A stretch of DNA of 64,000 bases from Methyloversatilis sp. XJ19-49 (lineage in GTDB: Bacteria > Pseudomonadota > Gammaproteobacteria > Burkholderiales > Rhodocyclaceae). This document shows positions 43,143 through 50,895 of the stretch, piece after piece; the stretch's first letter is position 1, and every line of letters begins with the position of its first letter. The position numbers and the translations under genes were made by a program. The notes beneath the pieces are model-generated. The model was not told the origin of the DNA, did no database searches, and worked only from the letters and a program-made list of their open reading frames with translations. The DNA is taken from NCBI RefSeq assembly GCF_024580145.1, contig NZ_JANINI010000013.1, positions 61,357 to 125,356 of the forward strand, in the 5' to 3' direction.

Positions 43143-43559
43143 ATGAAAACGGCACTCGGAATCGCAGTCCTCGCTCTTACTGTTGGGGCCTGGTTCTTCT
43201 TTGAAAGGCGACGAGTGGATAGGGAGTTCGAAAACACGTTTTGTGGTAGAGAGTCGCTATCGAATGACGACTTCTATGCAGCGTTTTATAACGACTCCGG
43301 CATAGCGCGCGAGATAGTAACCGGAGTGAGGCAAATCATTGCAGACGAGCTCCAATTTGATGTATCCAGAATGACCCCCGTTGATGACTTCTCGCGTAAC
43401 TTGCGGTTCCTGCTAGACAGCGACTCAATGATTGATGTTGCTCTTGTCGAAGCACTTGAAAAGCGCTTCGAAATTGAGATCTCGGACAAGGAGACGGAAG
43501 ACATCAAAACTGTCCACGAAATCATCACTTTCGTGCACGGAAAGACTCTGTCCGCATGA
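43143..43559 (+). CDS. Cassette 6: membrane-anchored acyl-carrier-like protein
   Basis: The 138-residue protein starts with one N-terminal membrane helix (residues 3-20, then basic ERRR) and ends with an acyl/peptidyl carrier-like domain (about 55-133). The phosphopantetheine-site pattern is LLDSDSMIDVALVEALEKRF, with Ser95 as candidate attachment site. It is followed by EIEISDKETEDIKTVHEIIT, which lines up well with the end of ACP. The ATG is three bases past the left heptamer, and the stop TGA is one base before the attC6 heptamer. The partner enzymes are not encoded nearby. Confidence 0.75.
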   Translation: MKTALGIAVLALTVGAWFFFERRRVDREFENTFCGRESLSNDDFYAAFYNDSGIAREIVTGVRQIIADELQFDVSRMTPVDDFSRNLRFLLDSDSMIDVALVEALEKRFEIEISDKETEDIKTVHEIITFVHGKTLSA

Positions 43560-43560
43560 C

Positions 43561-43595
43561 GCCGAACCAATCATTCCAGCGGACCGGTAACAATA
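43561..43595 (+). other. attC site 6, truncated
   Basis: The 5' half is present (GCCGAAC, then CATTCCAGCGGACCG), but no matching 3' half or GTTRRRY core follows. The similarity stops at about 43586-43595, directly before a palindromic element. This is the right end of the array as it exists now. Confidence 0.78.
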
Positions 43596-43646
43596 GGGGA
43601 CGCACCACGAATAACATCTTATTTATCGAAATCGTGGTCTGTCCCC
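43596..43646. repeat. 51-bp palindromic element, REPIN-like
   Basis: Ends GGGGACGCACCACGA (43596-43610) and TCGTGGTCTGTCCCC (43632-43646) are inverted copies matching at 13 of 15 positions around an AT-rich 21-base centre. It looks like a small non-autonomous mobile palindrome. It interrupts the sixth attC site and the end of a small leftward gene. It differs from the GTGGGAGCG repeats elsewhere in the window. Confidence 0.65.
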
Positions 43647-43757
43647 AATGCCGTTTCCTATCTTTATCAGTTCTCTTTTCAGGCTGAGGCGAGAAAACTC
43701 GTCATACCATCGGCGAGCACCTTCGACCAATTCGGCACGATTGACGGATTCACTCAT
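43623..43757 (-). CDS. Small 44-residue frame coupled to the Sel1 lipoprotein gene
   Basis: The ATG at 43755-43757 overlaps the lipoprotein stop as ATGA, suggesting translational coupling. The charged sequence MSESVNRAELVEGARRWYDE looks protein-like, but the last residues (GDRPRF) come from the palindromic element. The original gene was probably longer and has been cut. No family was recognised. Confidence 0.4.
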   Translation of the reverse strand: MSESVNRAELVEGARRWYDEFSRLSLKRELIKIGNGIGDRPRFR

Positions 43758-44626
43758 TTCCTGACTCCAAAGACAAGGCTTTCAAGGGATGATTTCAGAT
43801 CAATCTTCGCGCCGGCAGGGTCCTCGTTTTCGCAGTTCGTTCCGGCAAGATAGCGCTTTACTTGCTGTGACGGAGCCAGGAACTCCCGCTGGATTAACCC
43901 GGCCACGGCCTGCGCATCTCCGACGACGGTGTTTGCCTTGCTAATGGCCCAACTTTCAAGAATCCAGCACCAAGCTACGCCATCGGCCTTCTCCACGCCT
44001 TCACCGGCAGCGTATGCGAACGCCAAGCGCAACCGGCAAATCAGACACCCCTTTTTCGCCCCTTTGAGATTCCATTGCACCCGTGCCGCGGCGTCATTTT
44101 GGTATTGGTAGTTGCCCCAGTCGCCCATACAGCTTGGGTGCCCATCTAGGGCAGCTTTTTCAAGCATCTGATAACGAGTCGGCTCGTCCGGCTCCGGTGG
44201 CGGCAGGATACTGAACTCCTCGCGCAACATAGGTTCGGCGTTCCAAACAAGGCATTGGGCCGAGGGATCTCCAGCCAGTGCAAGCAACTTGACGCGCCGC
44301 CACAACTTCGGTACGTCCGTCTCGACACGCGGTACTCCTCCCGCTCCCAGGTTGAAGATGTTTTCCGCCAAGAAAGCGATCTCGAACCCTTCCTTGGCCA
44401 TTTCGTGAACCCGCGCAGCACGTGGATGATCGATGGTCGGCGGCCCTTCTCGACGAGTGTCAAACTCGTTGAAAAACGCCACATCCAGTTGCGCCCGCCG
44501 CTCGGGCGAAAGCAACTTAGCCTTGGCGGCATCAAACGGCGGCATGTCCGGTGACTGCGCCGAGCAGGCCGCAGTTGTCATCACGAGACCGCCGAGCAAG
44601 TAAAGTGTGCGCAGAACTTTATTCAT
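43754..44626 (-). CDS. Sel1-repeat-like lipoprotein
   Basis: The 290-residue protein has a lipoprotein signal (MNKVLRTLYLLGGLVMTTAAC, Cys as lipid site) and helical repeats in the middle that resemble Sel1/TPR-like repeats (AALDGHPSCMGDWGNYQY and RLRLAFAYAAGEGVEKADGV). Such repeats mediate protein contacts. The start at 44624-44626 puts the signal peptide at the N-terminus, with six open codons upstream. It runs against the cassette direction and is not flanked by attC sites, so it is not a cassette in its present form. Confidence 0.7.
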   Translation of the reverse strand: MNKVLRTLYLLGGLVMTTAACSAQSPDMPPFDAAKAKLLSPERRAQLDVAFFNEFDTRREGPPTIDHPRAARVHEMAKEGFEIAFLAENIFNLGAGGVPRVETDVPKLWRRVKLLALAGDPSAQCLVWNAEPMLREEFSILPPPEPDEPTRYQMLEKAALDGHPSCMGDWGNYQYQNDAAARVQWNLKGAKKGCLICRLRLAFAYAAGEGVEKADGVAWCWILESWAISKANTVVGDAQAVAGLIQREFLAPSQQVKRYLAGTNCENEDPAGAKIDLKSSLESLVFGVRK

Positions 44627-44841
44627 TTCCTCTGGTGTCATCAAAAAATCGTTGTACTTTTAAAACAGTGGGGGCTTTCGATGGTTCACGAAGACTGGGT
44701 GTAGAAAACGAATTTCTACCATTCGAAATTCATAATAAATTTCCTTTGCTCAGCCTTCTCTCGCAGAGAGCCGCGACTATCCATTTCAATACCCTCCATT
44801 TTTCAAGTCCTCTAACTGACAATCAAATATGTTCCAGGATA

Positions 44842-45343
44842 TGACCTGCCCCGATTCTTCGGACCACGAATTACTTGAGAGAAGTGGCTTCGTGGTCCTT
44901 GCCTGACAGGGATTCGACGAACTGCGCCGGGGTCAGGTAGCCCAGTGCAGAGTGCGGTCGTACTGCGTTGTAATGGCACCGCCACTGTTCGATCACGACC
45001 CGCGCTTCTGTGCGGTTCCGGAAGTATTCCATCGACAGGCACTCGTCGCGAAACTTGCCGTTGAAACTCTCATCGGTACCGTTCTGCCACGGCTTGCCCG
45101 GCTGCGACAGCGCCATCTGCAAGCCCTCGTCCGCGGCCCACTGCAACAACCGGGTCGAGACGAACTCCGGGCCATTGTCCGAGCGCAGAAACTTCGGCGC
45201 ACCGCGTTCGCTGATCAGCCGGCTCAGTACCTCGACTACACGCTCAGAACGAATGCTGCCCGCCACATCAATCGCCAGTGCCTCTGACCTGCCCCGATTC
45301 TTCGAACCACGAATTACTTGAGAAACGTGGCTTCGTGACCCAA
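44842..45343 (-). mobile_element. IS3-family remnant with two copies of the same IS end
   Basis: The sequence beginning TGACCTGCCCCGATTCTTCG occurs at 44842 and again at 45285 in the same orientation, with about 55 bases of further similarity each time. The first copy is the right end of an IS whose transposase tail lies to its right. That tail breaks off exactly at the second copy. This is most simply two insertions of the same element in line, the left one reduced to about 440 bases and the right one to its end. The rest of either IS is missing. Confidence 0.75.
44871..45284 (-). pseudogene. Truncated IS3-family transposase (OrfB C-terminus)
   Basis: About 137 residues of the rve integrase core remain: the second catalytic Asp (FLRSDNGPEFVS), the Glu region (NGTDESFNGKFRDECLS) and the C-terminal HYNAVRPHSALGYLTPAQF. 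The first catalytic Asp and all of OrfA are lost at the internal IS end. The frame remains open to the right, but only through unrelated sequence. It cannot transpose on its own. Confidence 0.85.
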
Positions 45344-45424
45344 GCCGTGGCGAAGCGTCGCCATCGACACTGCGGGCGTGATGGCGTACCCGAAGCCGGC
45401 TGTAAAAATGAAGGCAGCAGTCAC

Positions 45425-45453
45425 TTGCCCGCGTATTCATTATTGAGTATTTT
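45425..45453 (+). promoter_or_regulatory. Promoter of the ParD/ParE-like pair
   Basis: TTGCCC, a 17-base spacer and TATTTT stand 29 bases before the antitoxin ATG, followed by an AGGAG ribosome site directly in front of it. Confidence 0.6.
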
Positions 45454-45481
45454 GAACACGGTCACCGCAACAGGAGCCCCC

Positions 45482-45742
45482 ATGTCCCGGACCACTACGA
45501 CAACCATGACGGTTCGCCTCAGCGGGCCGCTCAGCGATTTCGTCGCCGCCAACGTGGGCGAGCATGGCGACTACGAAAACGTCAGCGAGTACGTTCGGGA
45601 CCTGATTCGCCGCGACAAGGAACGCAAGGAGCAGGAAGCCTTCCACCGGCTGAAGGCCGAACTGGATCATGCCTTTGCCGCTCCGGAGACCTCGTACCGC
45701 CTGCTGTCGGCCGCCGATGTAATCGCACGCAACCGGGGCTGA
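45482..45742 (+). CDS. ParD-like antitoxin (ribbon-helix-helix)
   Basis: The 86-residue protein has an N-terminal ribbon-helix-helix unit (MTVRLSGPLSDFVAANVG, then YENVSEYVRDLIRRDKERKE) characteristic of ParD/CopG antitoxins and a helical C-terminus for toxin binding. The ATG at 45482 has a strong AGGAG site. The longer open frame upstream runs into the IS remnant. The toxin gene starts four bases after its stop. Confidence 0.88.
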   Translation: MSRTTTTTMTVRLSGPLSDFVAANVGEHGDYENVSEYVRDLIRRDKERKEQEAFHRLKAELDHAFAAPETSYRLLSAADVIARNRG

Positions 45743-45746
45743 AGGC

Positions 45747-46061
45747 GTGGCCGGAGTCCGGATCCAGGAGGCTGCGTCCTGGCGGCTCGATGATATCTAC
45801 CGCTACACGCGCGATCGCTGGGGCACAGAACAGGCGAATCAGTACATCACCGGAATGTTCGAGGCTTTCGATGGCATCGAAACCCATCGGACATCGTCCA
45901 GACCTATCCCCGCCGAGTTGGGCATCGAAGGCTACTTCTTCCACTACGAACGACATGTCGTCTATTGGCGCAGGCTGTCGAACGGCGACATCGGCATCGT
46001 CACCATCCTGCACGAGCGGATGCACCAGATCGACCGCTTCCGGGACGACTTCGCTTCATGA
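45747..46061 (+). CDS. RelE/ParE-family toxin
   Basis: The 104-residue toxin has the ParE/RelE plasmid stabilisation fold (EAASWRLDDIYRYTRDRWG, then GYFFHYERHVVYWRR and IVTILHERMHQIDR). The start is GTG at 45747, four bases after the antitoxin stop. ParE toxins poison gyrase and RelE toxins cut mRNA. The sequence alone leans to ParE because of the ParD-like partner. Confidence 0.87.
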   Translation: MAGVRIQEAASWRLDDIYRYTRDRWGTEQANQYITGMFEAFDGIETHRTSSRPIPAELGIEGYFFHYERHVVYWRRLSNGDIGIVTILHERMHQIDRFRDDFAS

Positions 46062-46163
46062 CTGCACAGGCCAGAAAATCGGGGAAGCGATTGCGGTGTC
46101 CGCCGACTCCCCTGGCAGGAAACGCAATCTATCCTTATTGACCCTGTCTTGACGTTCACAACC

Positions 46164-46547
46164 ATGCGAAACAACGACCGAACAGACGACGAGCAGGACG
46201 GGGACATTTCGGATGATCCCCGTCTGAGCGCCATCGACCGCGATCTGGCGTCGGTCGGCAAGCGGAACGACAACCTGCTTCTGGTCATCCTGCTGATGCT
46301 GGTTCCGCTGGCCTTTGTGTACGAGCGGTCCGGATTCAAAGGTGTCTGGCTTGACGCGGTTTTTCTGGGGCTGCTTTTCGGGGCCATCGGCTACTTGATT
46401 TTCCGGGTGGCGCGCCAGAAGCAAAGGGTTGCCGCAAGGTACGGCCTGGTATGCCGGGCGTGCGGGGAGAAGCCCAGGGCACACATGGTTCTTTCTGCCG
46501 CCATGACGCAGCATTGCGCACGATGCGGCGCGAAGTTGAGGGGCTGA
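46164..46547 (+). CDS. Two-helix membrane protein with C-terminal zinc ribbon
   Basis: The 127-residue protein has an acidic N-terminus, two membrane helices (about 38-53 and 64-82) and a cytoplasmic tail with two CxxC knuckles (LVCRACGEKP and HCARCGAKLRG) likely binding zinc. I use the ATG at 46164. A TTG five codons earlier is less likely. The function is unknown. Its frame continues open beyond the stop codon for 83 codons (see next entry). Confidence 0.65.
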   Translation: MRNNDRTDDEQDGDISDDPRLSAIDRDLASVGKRNDNLLLVILLMLVPLAFVYERSGFKGVWLDAVFLGLLFGAIGYLIFRVARQKQRVAARYGLVCRACGEKPRAHMVLSAAMTQHCARCGAKLRG

Positions 46548-46799
46548 TTTGGCAGACGATTCGGTCTTGCTTACAGCGCGCTCAACAGCTCGGTCTTCAC
46601 GACCGCGGCGGCTCAGGGTGCAGCCGCCCGAAACGGGCGCACGACGCCCGATGTCCATTTGAGCTTCGAATCGGCGCACCCGTTGTTTGTGGAACTGACG
46701 CCTGCACAGCTGGATCTGCTCGATACGCTTCGCCGCGTCGATGCCATGCGTTCAAGTGCGAAAACCGTCTCCGTTGTTCCGGTTGCCGCCCTCCGGTAG
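46548..46799 (+). pseudogene. Open frame without a start, possible gene fragment
   Basis: Directly after the TGA of the zinc-ribbon gene the same frame stays open for 83 codons and ends in TAG at 46797-46799. The second half reads protein-like (HPLFVELTPAQLDLLDTLRR), but there is no ATG or GTG near its beginning and no ribosome site. It may be the tail of a gene whose front was lost, or chance in GC-rich DNA. Confidence 0.3.
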
Positions 46800-46834
46800 G
46801 ATTCTTACTTCCAATTCCTACTCGTGAGAATGCG

Positions 46835-47107
46835 ATGCTCGTCACCGAAAAGGGACAGGTCACCATCCCCAAGCACATACGCGACGCCGCAGGCGTTGCG
46901 CCGGGCAGCGAGGTGACGTTCAGCCTTGAAGGCAGCAGGATCGTCATCACGCCTGTCGGTACACGCGTCAAAGAAGACCGCCGCGTTCAGCTCAAGGCCG
47001 CCGCTGCGCGGGTACGCGGCAGTATGGGTGCAGAATTCAGGCCGATGGGCGCCGACGAAATCATGCGTTTCATCCGCGGCGACGACCCCACCGACGGTGC
47101 CGCATAG
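46835..47107 (+). CDS. AbrB/SpoVT-type (VapB) antitoxin
   Basis: The 90-residue protein begins with a swapped-hairpin AbrB DNA-binding domain (MLVTEKGQVTIPKHIRDAAG, then GSEVTFSLEGSRIVI), followed by a tail that would bind the PIN toxin. The ATG at 46835 begins exactly at the domain. The frame is open for long upstream without meaning. Its TAG overlaps the toxin's GTG by one base. Confidence 0.88.
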   Translation: MLVTEKGQVTIPKHIRDAAGVAPGSEVTFSLEGSRIVITPVGTRVKEDRRVQLKAAAARVRGSMGAEFRPMGADEIMRFIRGDDPTDGAA

Positions 47108-47544
47108 TGGTACTCCCCAGCCTTGCCAGCTATGACGGTTCGGCCGGCGTGCTGGTCGATACGAATGTCTGGGTGGACTGCATAGACGATGCCAGCCCCT
47201 GGCATGAGTGGGCCGTGGAGCAATTGCAGCGCTGCAGCGAGCGATCCCCCCTGCACGTGAACATCGTCATCTACACCGAACTGCTGATTCCCGACCCGGA
47301 CATTGGCGCGCTGGATGCAATGCTGGATATCTATGGCACCTCGCGGACACCCTTGCCGTGGGCCGCATCCTCCCTCGCAGCCGCTGCCTATGCACTGTAT
47401 CGGCGCCGCGGCGGCGCCAGAGATACACCGCTTCCCGACTTCTTCATTGGCGCCCATGCCGCAGTGTCCAATCTGCGCGTTCTGACCCGCGACCCGAAGC
47501 CCTACCGGAATTACTTCGCACGGCTCGAAGTCATCGCCCCCTGA
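47107..47544 (+). CDS. VapC-type PIN-domain toxin
   Basis: The 145-residue PIN ribonuclease has acidic residues seen in VLVDTNVWVDCID, in IVIYTELLIPD, in LPDFFIGAHAAV and in VLTRDPKPYRNYF. The start is GTG, overlapping the antitoxin stop. The last motif DPKPYRNYFARLEVI is typical of a VapC subgroup. This is the third toxin-antitoxin pair in 8.3 kb. Confidence 0.87.
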   Translation: MVLPSLASYDGSAGVLVDTNVWVDCIDDASPWHEWAVEQLQRCSERSPLHVNIVIYTELLIPDPDIGALDAMLDIYGTSRTPLPWAASSLAAAAYALYRRRGGARDTPLPDFFIGAHAAVSNLRVLTRDPKPYRNYFARLEVIAP

Positions 47545-47591
47545 TCAGCGACTCACCGACCCGGCCCGAGTGCATCGAAGAGTGCATCAAA

Positions 47592-48521
47592 CTACGACTG
47601 GGACGCAGCCTTGCCGTCCGGTTCGCGGTCTGTCTGCGCCGGCTCCAGATGCCCCGAAAACAGGCTGGCCGCGATGATCATCGCGCCACCGACCCATTCC
47701 TTCACGCCCATCGCCTCGCCCGCCAGCCACCACGACGACAGGGCGGCGACGACCAGTTCGAACAGGAACAGCGCGATCGCGGCGTTGGCGCTGACGAAGG
47801 TGATGCCGTACTGCACGACCAGATTCACCACCACCAGCACGCCGCCCAGGATGATGAGCACGGCCCAGGTTTCCGGGCCGATGGCGGCGATTTCGCTCAG
47901 CGGCGACTCGCCGCGCAGCCAGGCGGCGAACGGGGCGACGGCGATGACGCCGAGGAACACGGCCATCACCTTCTGTTCGATGGCGATGTGGGCGGTGCGC
48001 CGCACCATCACGTTCACGCCGGCAAAGCAGATGCCGGCGCCCAGCCCCATCCATTCGGCCGAACCCTGCGGCCACGGCAGGCCCAGTTCGGGTCGCCACA
48101 GCATGACGACGGCGCCGGCCAGCGACAGCGCGATCACGCCGGCGCCGACGCGGCTCAGGCGTTCGCCGAGCAGCAGGCGTGACAGCAGCACCGTCCACAG
48201 CGGCGACAGGTAGAACAGCAGCAACACGCGCATCACCTCGCCGTCGAGCGCGCCGAGCACGTAGCCGAGGTTGGTGCCGGCGGCGGCCAGCGCGAGCGCG
48301 ACCAGCCACAGGCTGGGACGCGTCCTGCGCAGCACCGGCCACAGCGGAATCAGGCCGAACAGGAACGCCAGCGCGTAGGTGATGAAGGTCGCCGTGACGC
48401 CACCCATGCCGGCCGCCTCGATGACGCGGTAGGGATACCAGATGAGACCCCAGACGATGCCGCCGCACAGCAGGGCAGCTGAAGGAAGGCGCCGCGAACG
48501 CGGCACGCGGGAAGCGAGCAT
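47592..48521 (-). CDS. EamA/DMT-family transporter
   Basis: The 309-residue protein has ten hydrophobic helices in two EamA halves (second half from about residue 160). Members export amino acids or metabolites and the substrate is not predictable. It is divergent from dapC. The gene marks the return to ordinary chromosomal sequence after the accessory region. Confidence 0.85.
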   Translation of the reverse strand: MLASRVPRSRRLPSAALLCGGIVWGLIWYPYRVIEAAGMGGVTATFITYALAFLFGLIPLWPVLRRTRPSLWLVALALAAAGTNLGYVLGALDGEVMRVLLLFYLSPLWTVLLSRLLLGERLSRVGAGVIALSLAGAVVMLWRPELGLPWPQGSAEWMGLGAGICFAGVNVMVRRTAHIAIEQKVMAVFLGVIAVAPFAAWLRGESPLSEIAAIGPETWAVLIILGGVLVVVNLVVQYGITFVSANAAIALFLFELVVAALSSWWLAGEAMGVKEWVGGAMIIAASLFSGHLEPAQTDREPDGKAASQS

Positions 48522-48649
48522 GTGTACGTATACTTATATGGTGTGGGAAAAAGCCTGAAACGACGTCAAGCACGACGCCGGATTCTCGACGACCGGTGCG
48601 GATGCGCCCGGACCACCCTGCGAACCGATGGACCTTCACTCTGACTGAC

Positions 48650-49870
48650 ATGCCGAACGACACCCTGCCCGTCACGCCGCACCTGTCGCTGCTCCAGCCC
48701 TATCCCTTTGAAAGACTGAAGGAATTGACTGCCGGCATCAGCGGCCCGGCGCATCTGCCGCTGGTGCGCCTGTCGATCGGCGAGCCGCAGCATGCCACGC
48801 CGCAACTGATCAAGGATGCACTGACCGGCGCGCTGGACGGCCTGTCGGTCTATCCGACGACGGCCGGGCTGGACGGGCTGCGCGAGTGTATCGCGGGCTG
48901 GATCCAGCGCCGCTACCGTTTGCCGGCGGTCAGCGCGGCGACCCAGGTCCTGCCGGTGAATGGCTCGCGCGAGGCGCTGTTTTCGTTCGCGCAGAGCGTG
49001 ATCGACGCCAGTCGGCCGGATGCGGCGGTGCTGTCGCCCAACCCGTTCTATCAGATCTACGAAGGCGCGGCCCTGCTGGCCGGCGCGCAGATCCGCTTCT
49101 ACAATCAGTCGCCGGACGACGGCTTCGCCTGCAATTTCGACCGCATCCCGGACGCCGGGTGGAAAGGCGTGCAGCTGATCTACGTGTGCTCGCCGGCCAA
49201 CCCGTGCGGCAAGGTGATGACGCTGGACGAATGGCGCACGCTGTTCGAGCTGGCCGACCGGCACGGTTTCGTCATCGCGTCCGACGAGTGCTATTCGGAA
49301 ATCTACTTCGACGAAGACGCCCCGCCGCTCGGCGGCCTGCAGGCTGCGCACGCGCTCGGGCGCACCGGTTTCGAACGGCTGGTGGTGTTTTCCAGCCTGT
49401 CGAAGCGCTCCAACGTGCCCGGTCTGCGCAGCGGTTTCGTGGCCGGCGATGCGCGGCTGATCAAGCGCTTCCTGCTGTATCGCACCTATCATGGCAGCGC
49501 GATGGGGCTGGCGGTGCAGGCAGCCAGCGTCGCCGCGTGGTCGGACGAGGCGCACGTGCGCGACAACCGCGACCAGTACCGCGCCAAGTTCCATGCGGTG
49601 CAGCCGCGCATCGCGTCGGTGATGCATGCGCCGCTGCCCGATGCGAGTTTCTACCTGTGGGCGCGCACGCCGGCCGCGCTGGACGACACCGTGTTCGCCC
49701 GCCGGCTGCTCGCCGAATATAATGTGGCTGTTCTGCCCGGCAGCTATCTGGCGCGCAGCGCCGGCGGCGTCAATCCAGGCTCCGGCTTCGTCCGCATCGC
49801 CCTGGTTGCACCGGGCAGTCAGTGTCTCGAAGCGGCCGAGCGCATCGTGCAGTTCTGCCACGCGCTCTGA
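48650..49870 (+). CDS. dapC: N-succinyldiaminopimelate aminotransferase
   Basis: The 406-residue PLP-dependent class I aminotransferase makes N-succinyl-LL-2,6-diaminopimelate in lysine and peptidoglycan synthesis. The motifs [39 protein letters not shown] and the lysine loop [16 protein letters not shown] are present. The start is the ATG at 48650. Eighteen earlier open codons lack family similarity. It heads the dapC-dapD-pilU-dapE-prmB order common in betaproteobacteria. Confidence 0.93.
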   Translation: MPNDTLPVTPHLSLLQPYPFERLKELTAGISGPAHLPLVRLSIGEPQHATPQLIKDALTGALDGLSVYPTTAGLDGLRECIAGWIQRRYRLPAVSAATQVLPVNGSREALFSFAQSVIDASRPDAAVLSPNPFYQIYEGAALLAGAQIRFYNQSPDDGFACNFDRIPDAGWKGVQLIYVCSPANPCGKVMTLDEWRTLFELADRHGFVIASDECYSEIYFDEDAPPLGGLQAAHALGRTGFERLVVFSSLSKRSNVPGLRSGFVAGDARLIKRFLLYRTYHGSAMGLAVQAASVAAWSDEAHVRDNRDQYRAKFHAVQPRIASVMHAPLPDASFYLWARTPAALDDTVFARRLLAEYNVAVLPGSYLARSAGGVNPGSGFVRIALVAPGSQCLEAAERIVQFCHAL

Positions 49871-49958
49871 GCGCCGGCCCGACTGTTCCGGACTACCGAT
49901 CCGGCCACCCATTCAGTATTTTTTTTCCATTTCAACGCTTTATTACGGGACACCCGAT

Positions 49959-50777
49959 ATGCAGGCAGCTCAACAGATCATCGAAACCGCCTTTGAAAAC
50001 CGCACCCAGTACTCGCCCGGTAATGCACCGGTCGAGCTGTGCGAAGCCGTTGAATTCGTCCTTTCCCGACTCGACAGCGGTGCGCTGCGCGTCGCCGAGC
50101 GCATCGACGGCGACTGGGTGACCCACCAGTGGATCAAGAAGGCGGTGCTGCTGTCCTTCCGCCTGCAGGACAACACGGTCAGCGAAGGCGGCGAAACCCG
50201 CTATTACGACAAGGTGCCGATGAAGTTCGCCGGTTTCGACGAAGCGGCCTTCCGCGCCGGTGGCTTCCGCGTGGTGCCGCCGGCCAGCGTGCGCCGCGGC
50301 GCCTTCATTTCGAAGAATGTCGTGCTGATGCCCTCGTATGTGAACATCGGCGCCTGGGTGGGCGAAGGCACCATGGTTGACACCTGGGCCACGGTCGGTT
50401 CGTGCGCCCAGATCGGCAAGAACGTGCACCTGTCGGGCGGCGTGGGTATCGGCGGCGTGCTGGAGCCGGTGCAGGCCAACCCGACCATCATCGGCGACAA
50501 CTGCTTCATCGGCGCCCGCTCGGAAGTGGTCGAAGGCGTCGTCGTCGAGGACAACAGCGTCATTTCGATGGGCGTCTACATCGGCCAGAGCACCAAGATC
50601 TACGACCGCGCGACCGGCGAGGTGACGTACGGCCGCGTGCCCGAAGGCTCGGTGGTGGTCAGCGGTAACCTGCCGTCGAGCGACGGCAAGTACAGTCTGT
50701 ATTGCGCCGTCATCGTCAAGCGCGTCGATGCACAGACGCGCGCCAAGACCAGCATCAACGAACTTCTGCGGTCCTGA
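49959..50777 (+). CDS. dapD: Tetrahydrodipicolinate N-succinyltransferase
   Basis: The 272-residue left-handed beta-helix enzyme transfers succinyl from succinyl-CoA to tetrahydrodipicolinate. The N-terminal helical domain (1-100) precedes hexapeptide repeats with [15 protein letters not shown] and [14 protein letters not shown]. The start is the ATG at 49959, 88 bases after dapC, with the upstream open part overlapping dapC. A perfect hairpin lies after the gene. Confidence 0.96.
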   Translation: MQAAQQIIETAFENRTQYSPGNAPVELCEAVEFVLSRLDSGALRVAERIDGDWVTHQWIKKAVLLSFRLQDNTVSEGGETRYYDKVPMKFAGFDEAAFRAGGFRVVPPASVRRGAFISKNVVLMPSYVNIGAWVGEGTMVDTWATVGSCAQIGKNVHLSGGVGIGGVLEPVQANPTIIGDNCFIGARSEVVEGVVVEDNSVISMGVYIGQSTKIYDRATGEVTYGRVPEGSVVVSGNLPSSDGKYSLYCAVIVKRVDAQTRAKTSINELLRS

Positions 50778-50796
50778 TCACGGCCGCATGCACTAT

Positions 50797-50820
50797 CGTC
50801 TCCCGCTGCGGCGGGAGACG
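50797..50820. terminator. Strong hairpin between dapD and pilU
   Basis: CGTCTCCCGC-TGCG-GCGGGAGACG is a perfect ten-base stem with a four-base loop, 20 bases after dapD. No T-run follows, so it may protect or process the message, or attenuate, rather than end it fully. Confidence 0.5.
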
Positions 50821-50895
50821 CGCCAGAATCATGGCGGATGACGTCATGTCGCCGGGCAGCACCCGGCAGCGAAACACTGAGCAGTCGGAGGCACG

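Larger units (their letters stand above)
40164..43595 (+). mobile_element. Integron-type gene cassette array with attI-like site, no integrase
   Basis: An attI-like site is followed by six cassettes in one orientation, with recombination points at 40215, 40506, 40917, 41479, 42310 and 43133. Five attC sites of 57-114 bases are complete and a sixth is truncated. For cassettes 1, 2, 3, 5 and 6 the left heptamer is the exact reverse complement of the same cassette's right heptamer (GTTAGAC/GTCTAAC, GTTGTGC/GCACAAC, GTTAGAC/GTCTAAC, GTTGGGC/GCCCAAC, GTTCGGC/GCCGAAC). Cassette 4 matches at five of seven. That match is the signature of circular cassettes inserted one by one. Base composition varies from cassette to cassette. 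Confidence 0.93.

Noticed and set aside
45482..47544. ParDE-like and AbrB/VapC-like pairs as further cassettes of the array
   Set aside because: I looked for RYYYAAC and GTTRRRY pairs with stem-forming arms between these genes and found none.
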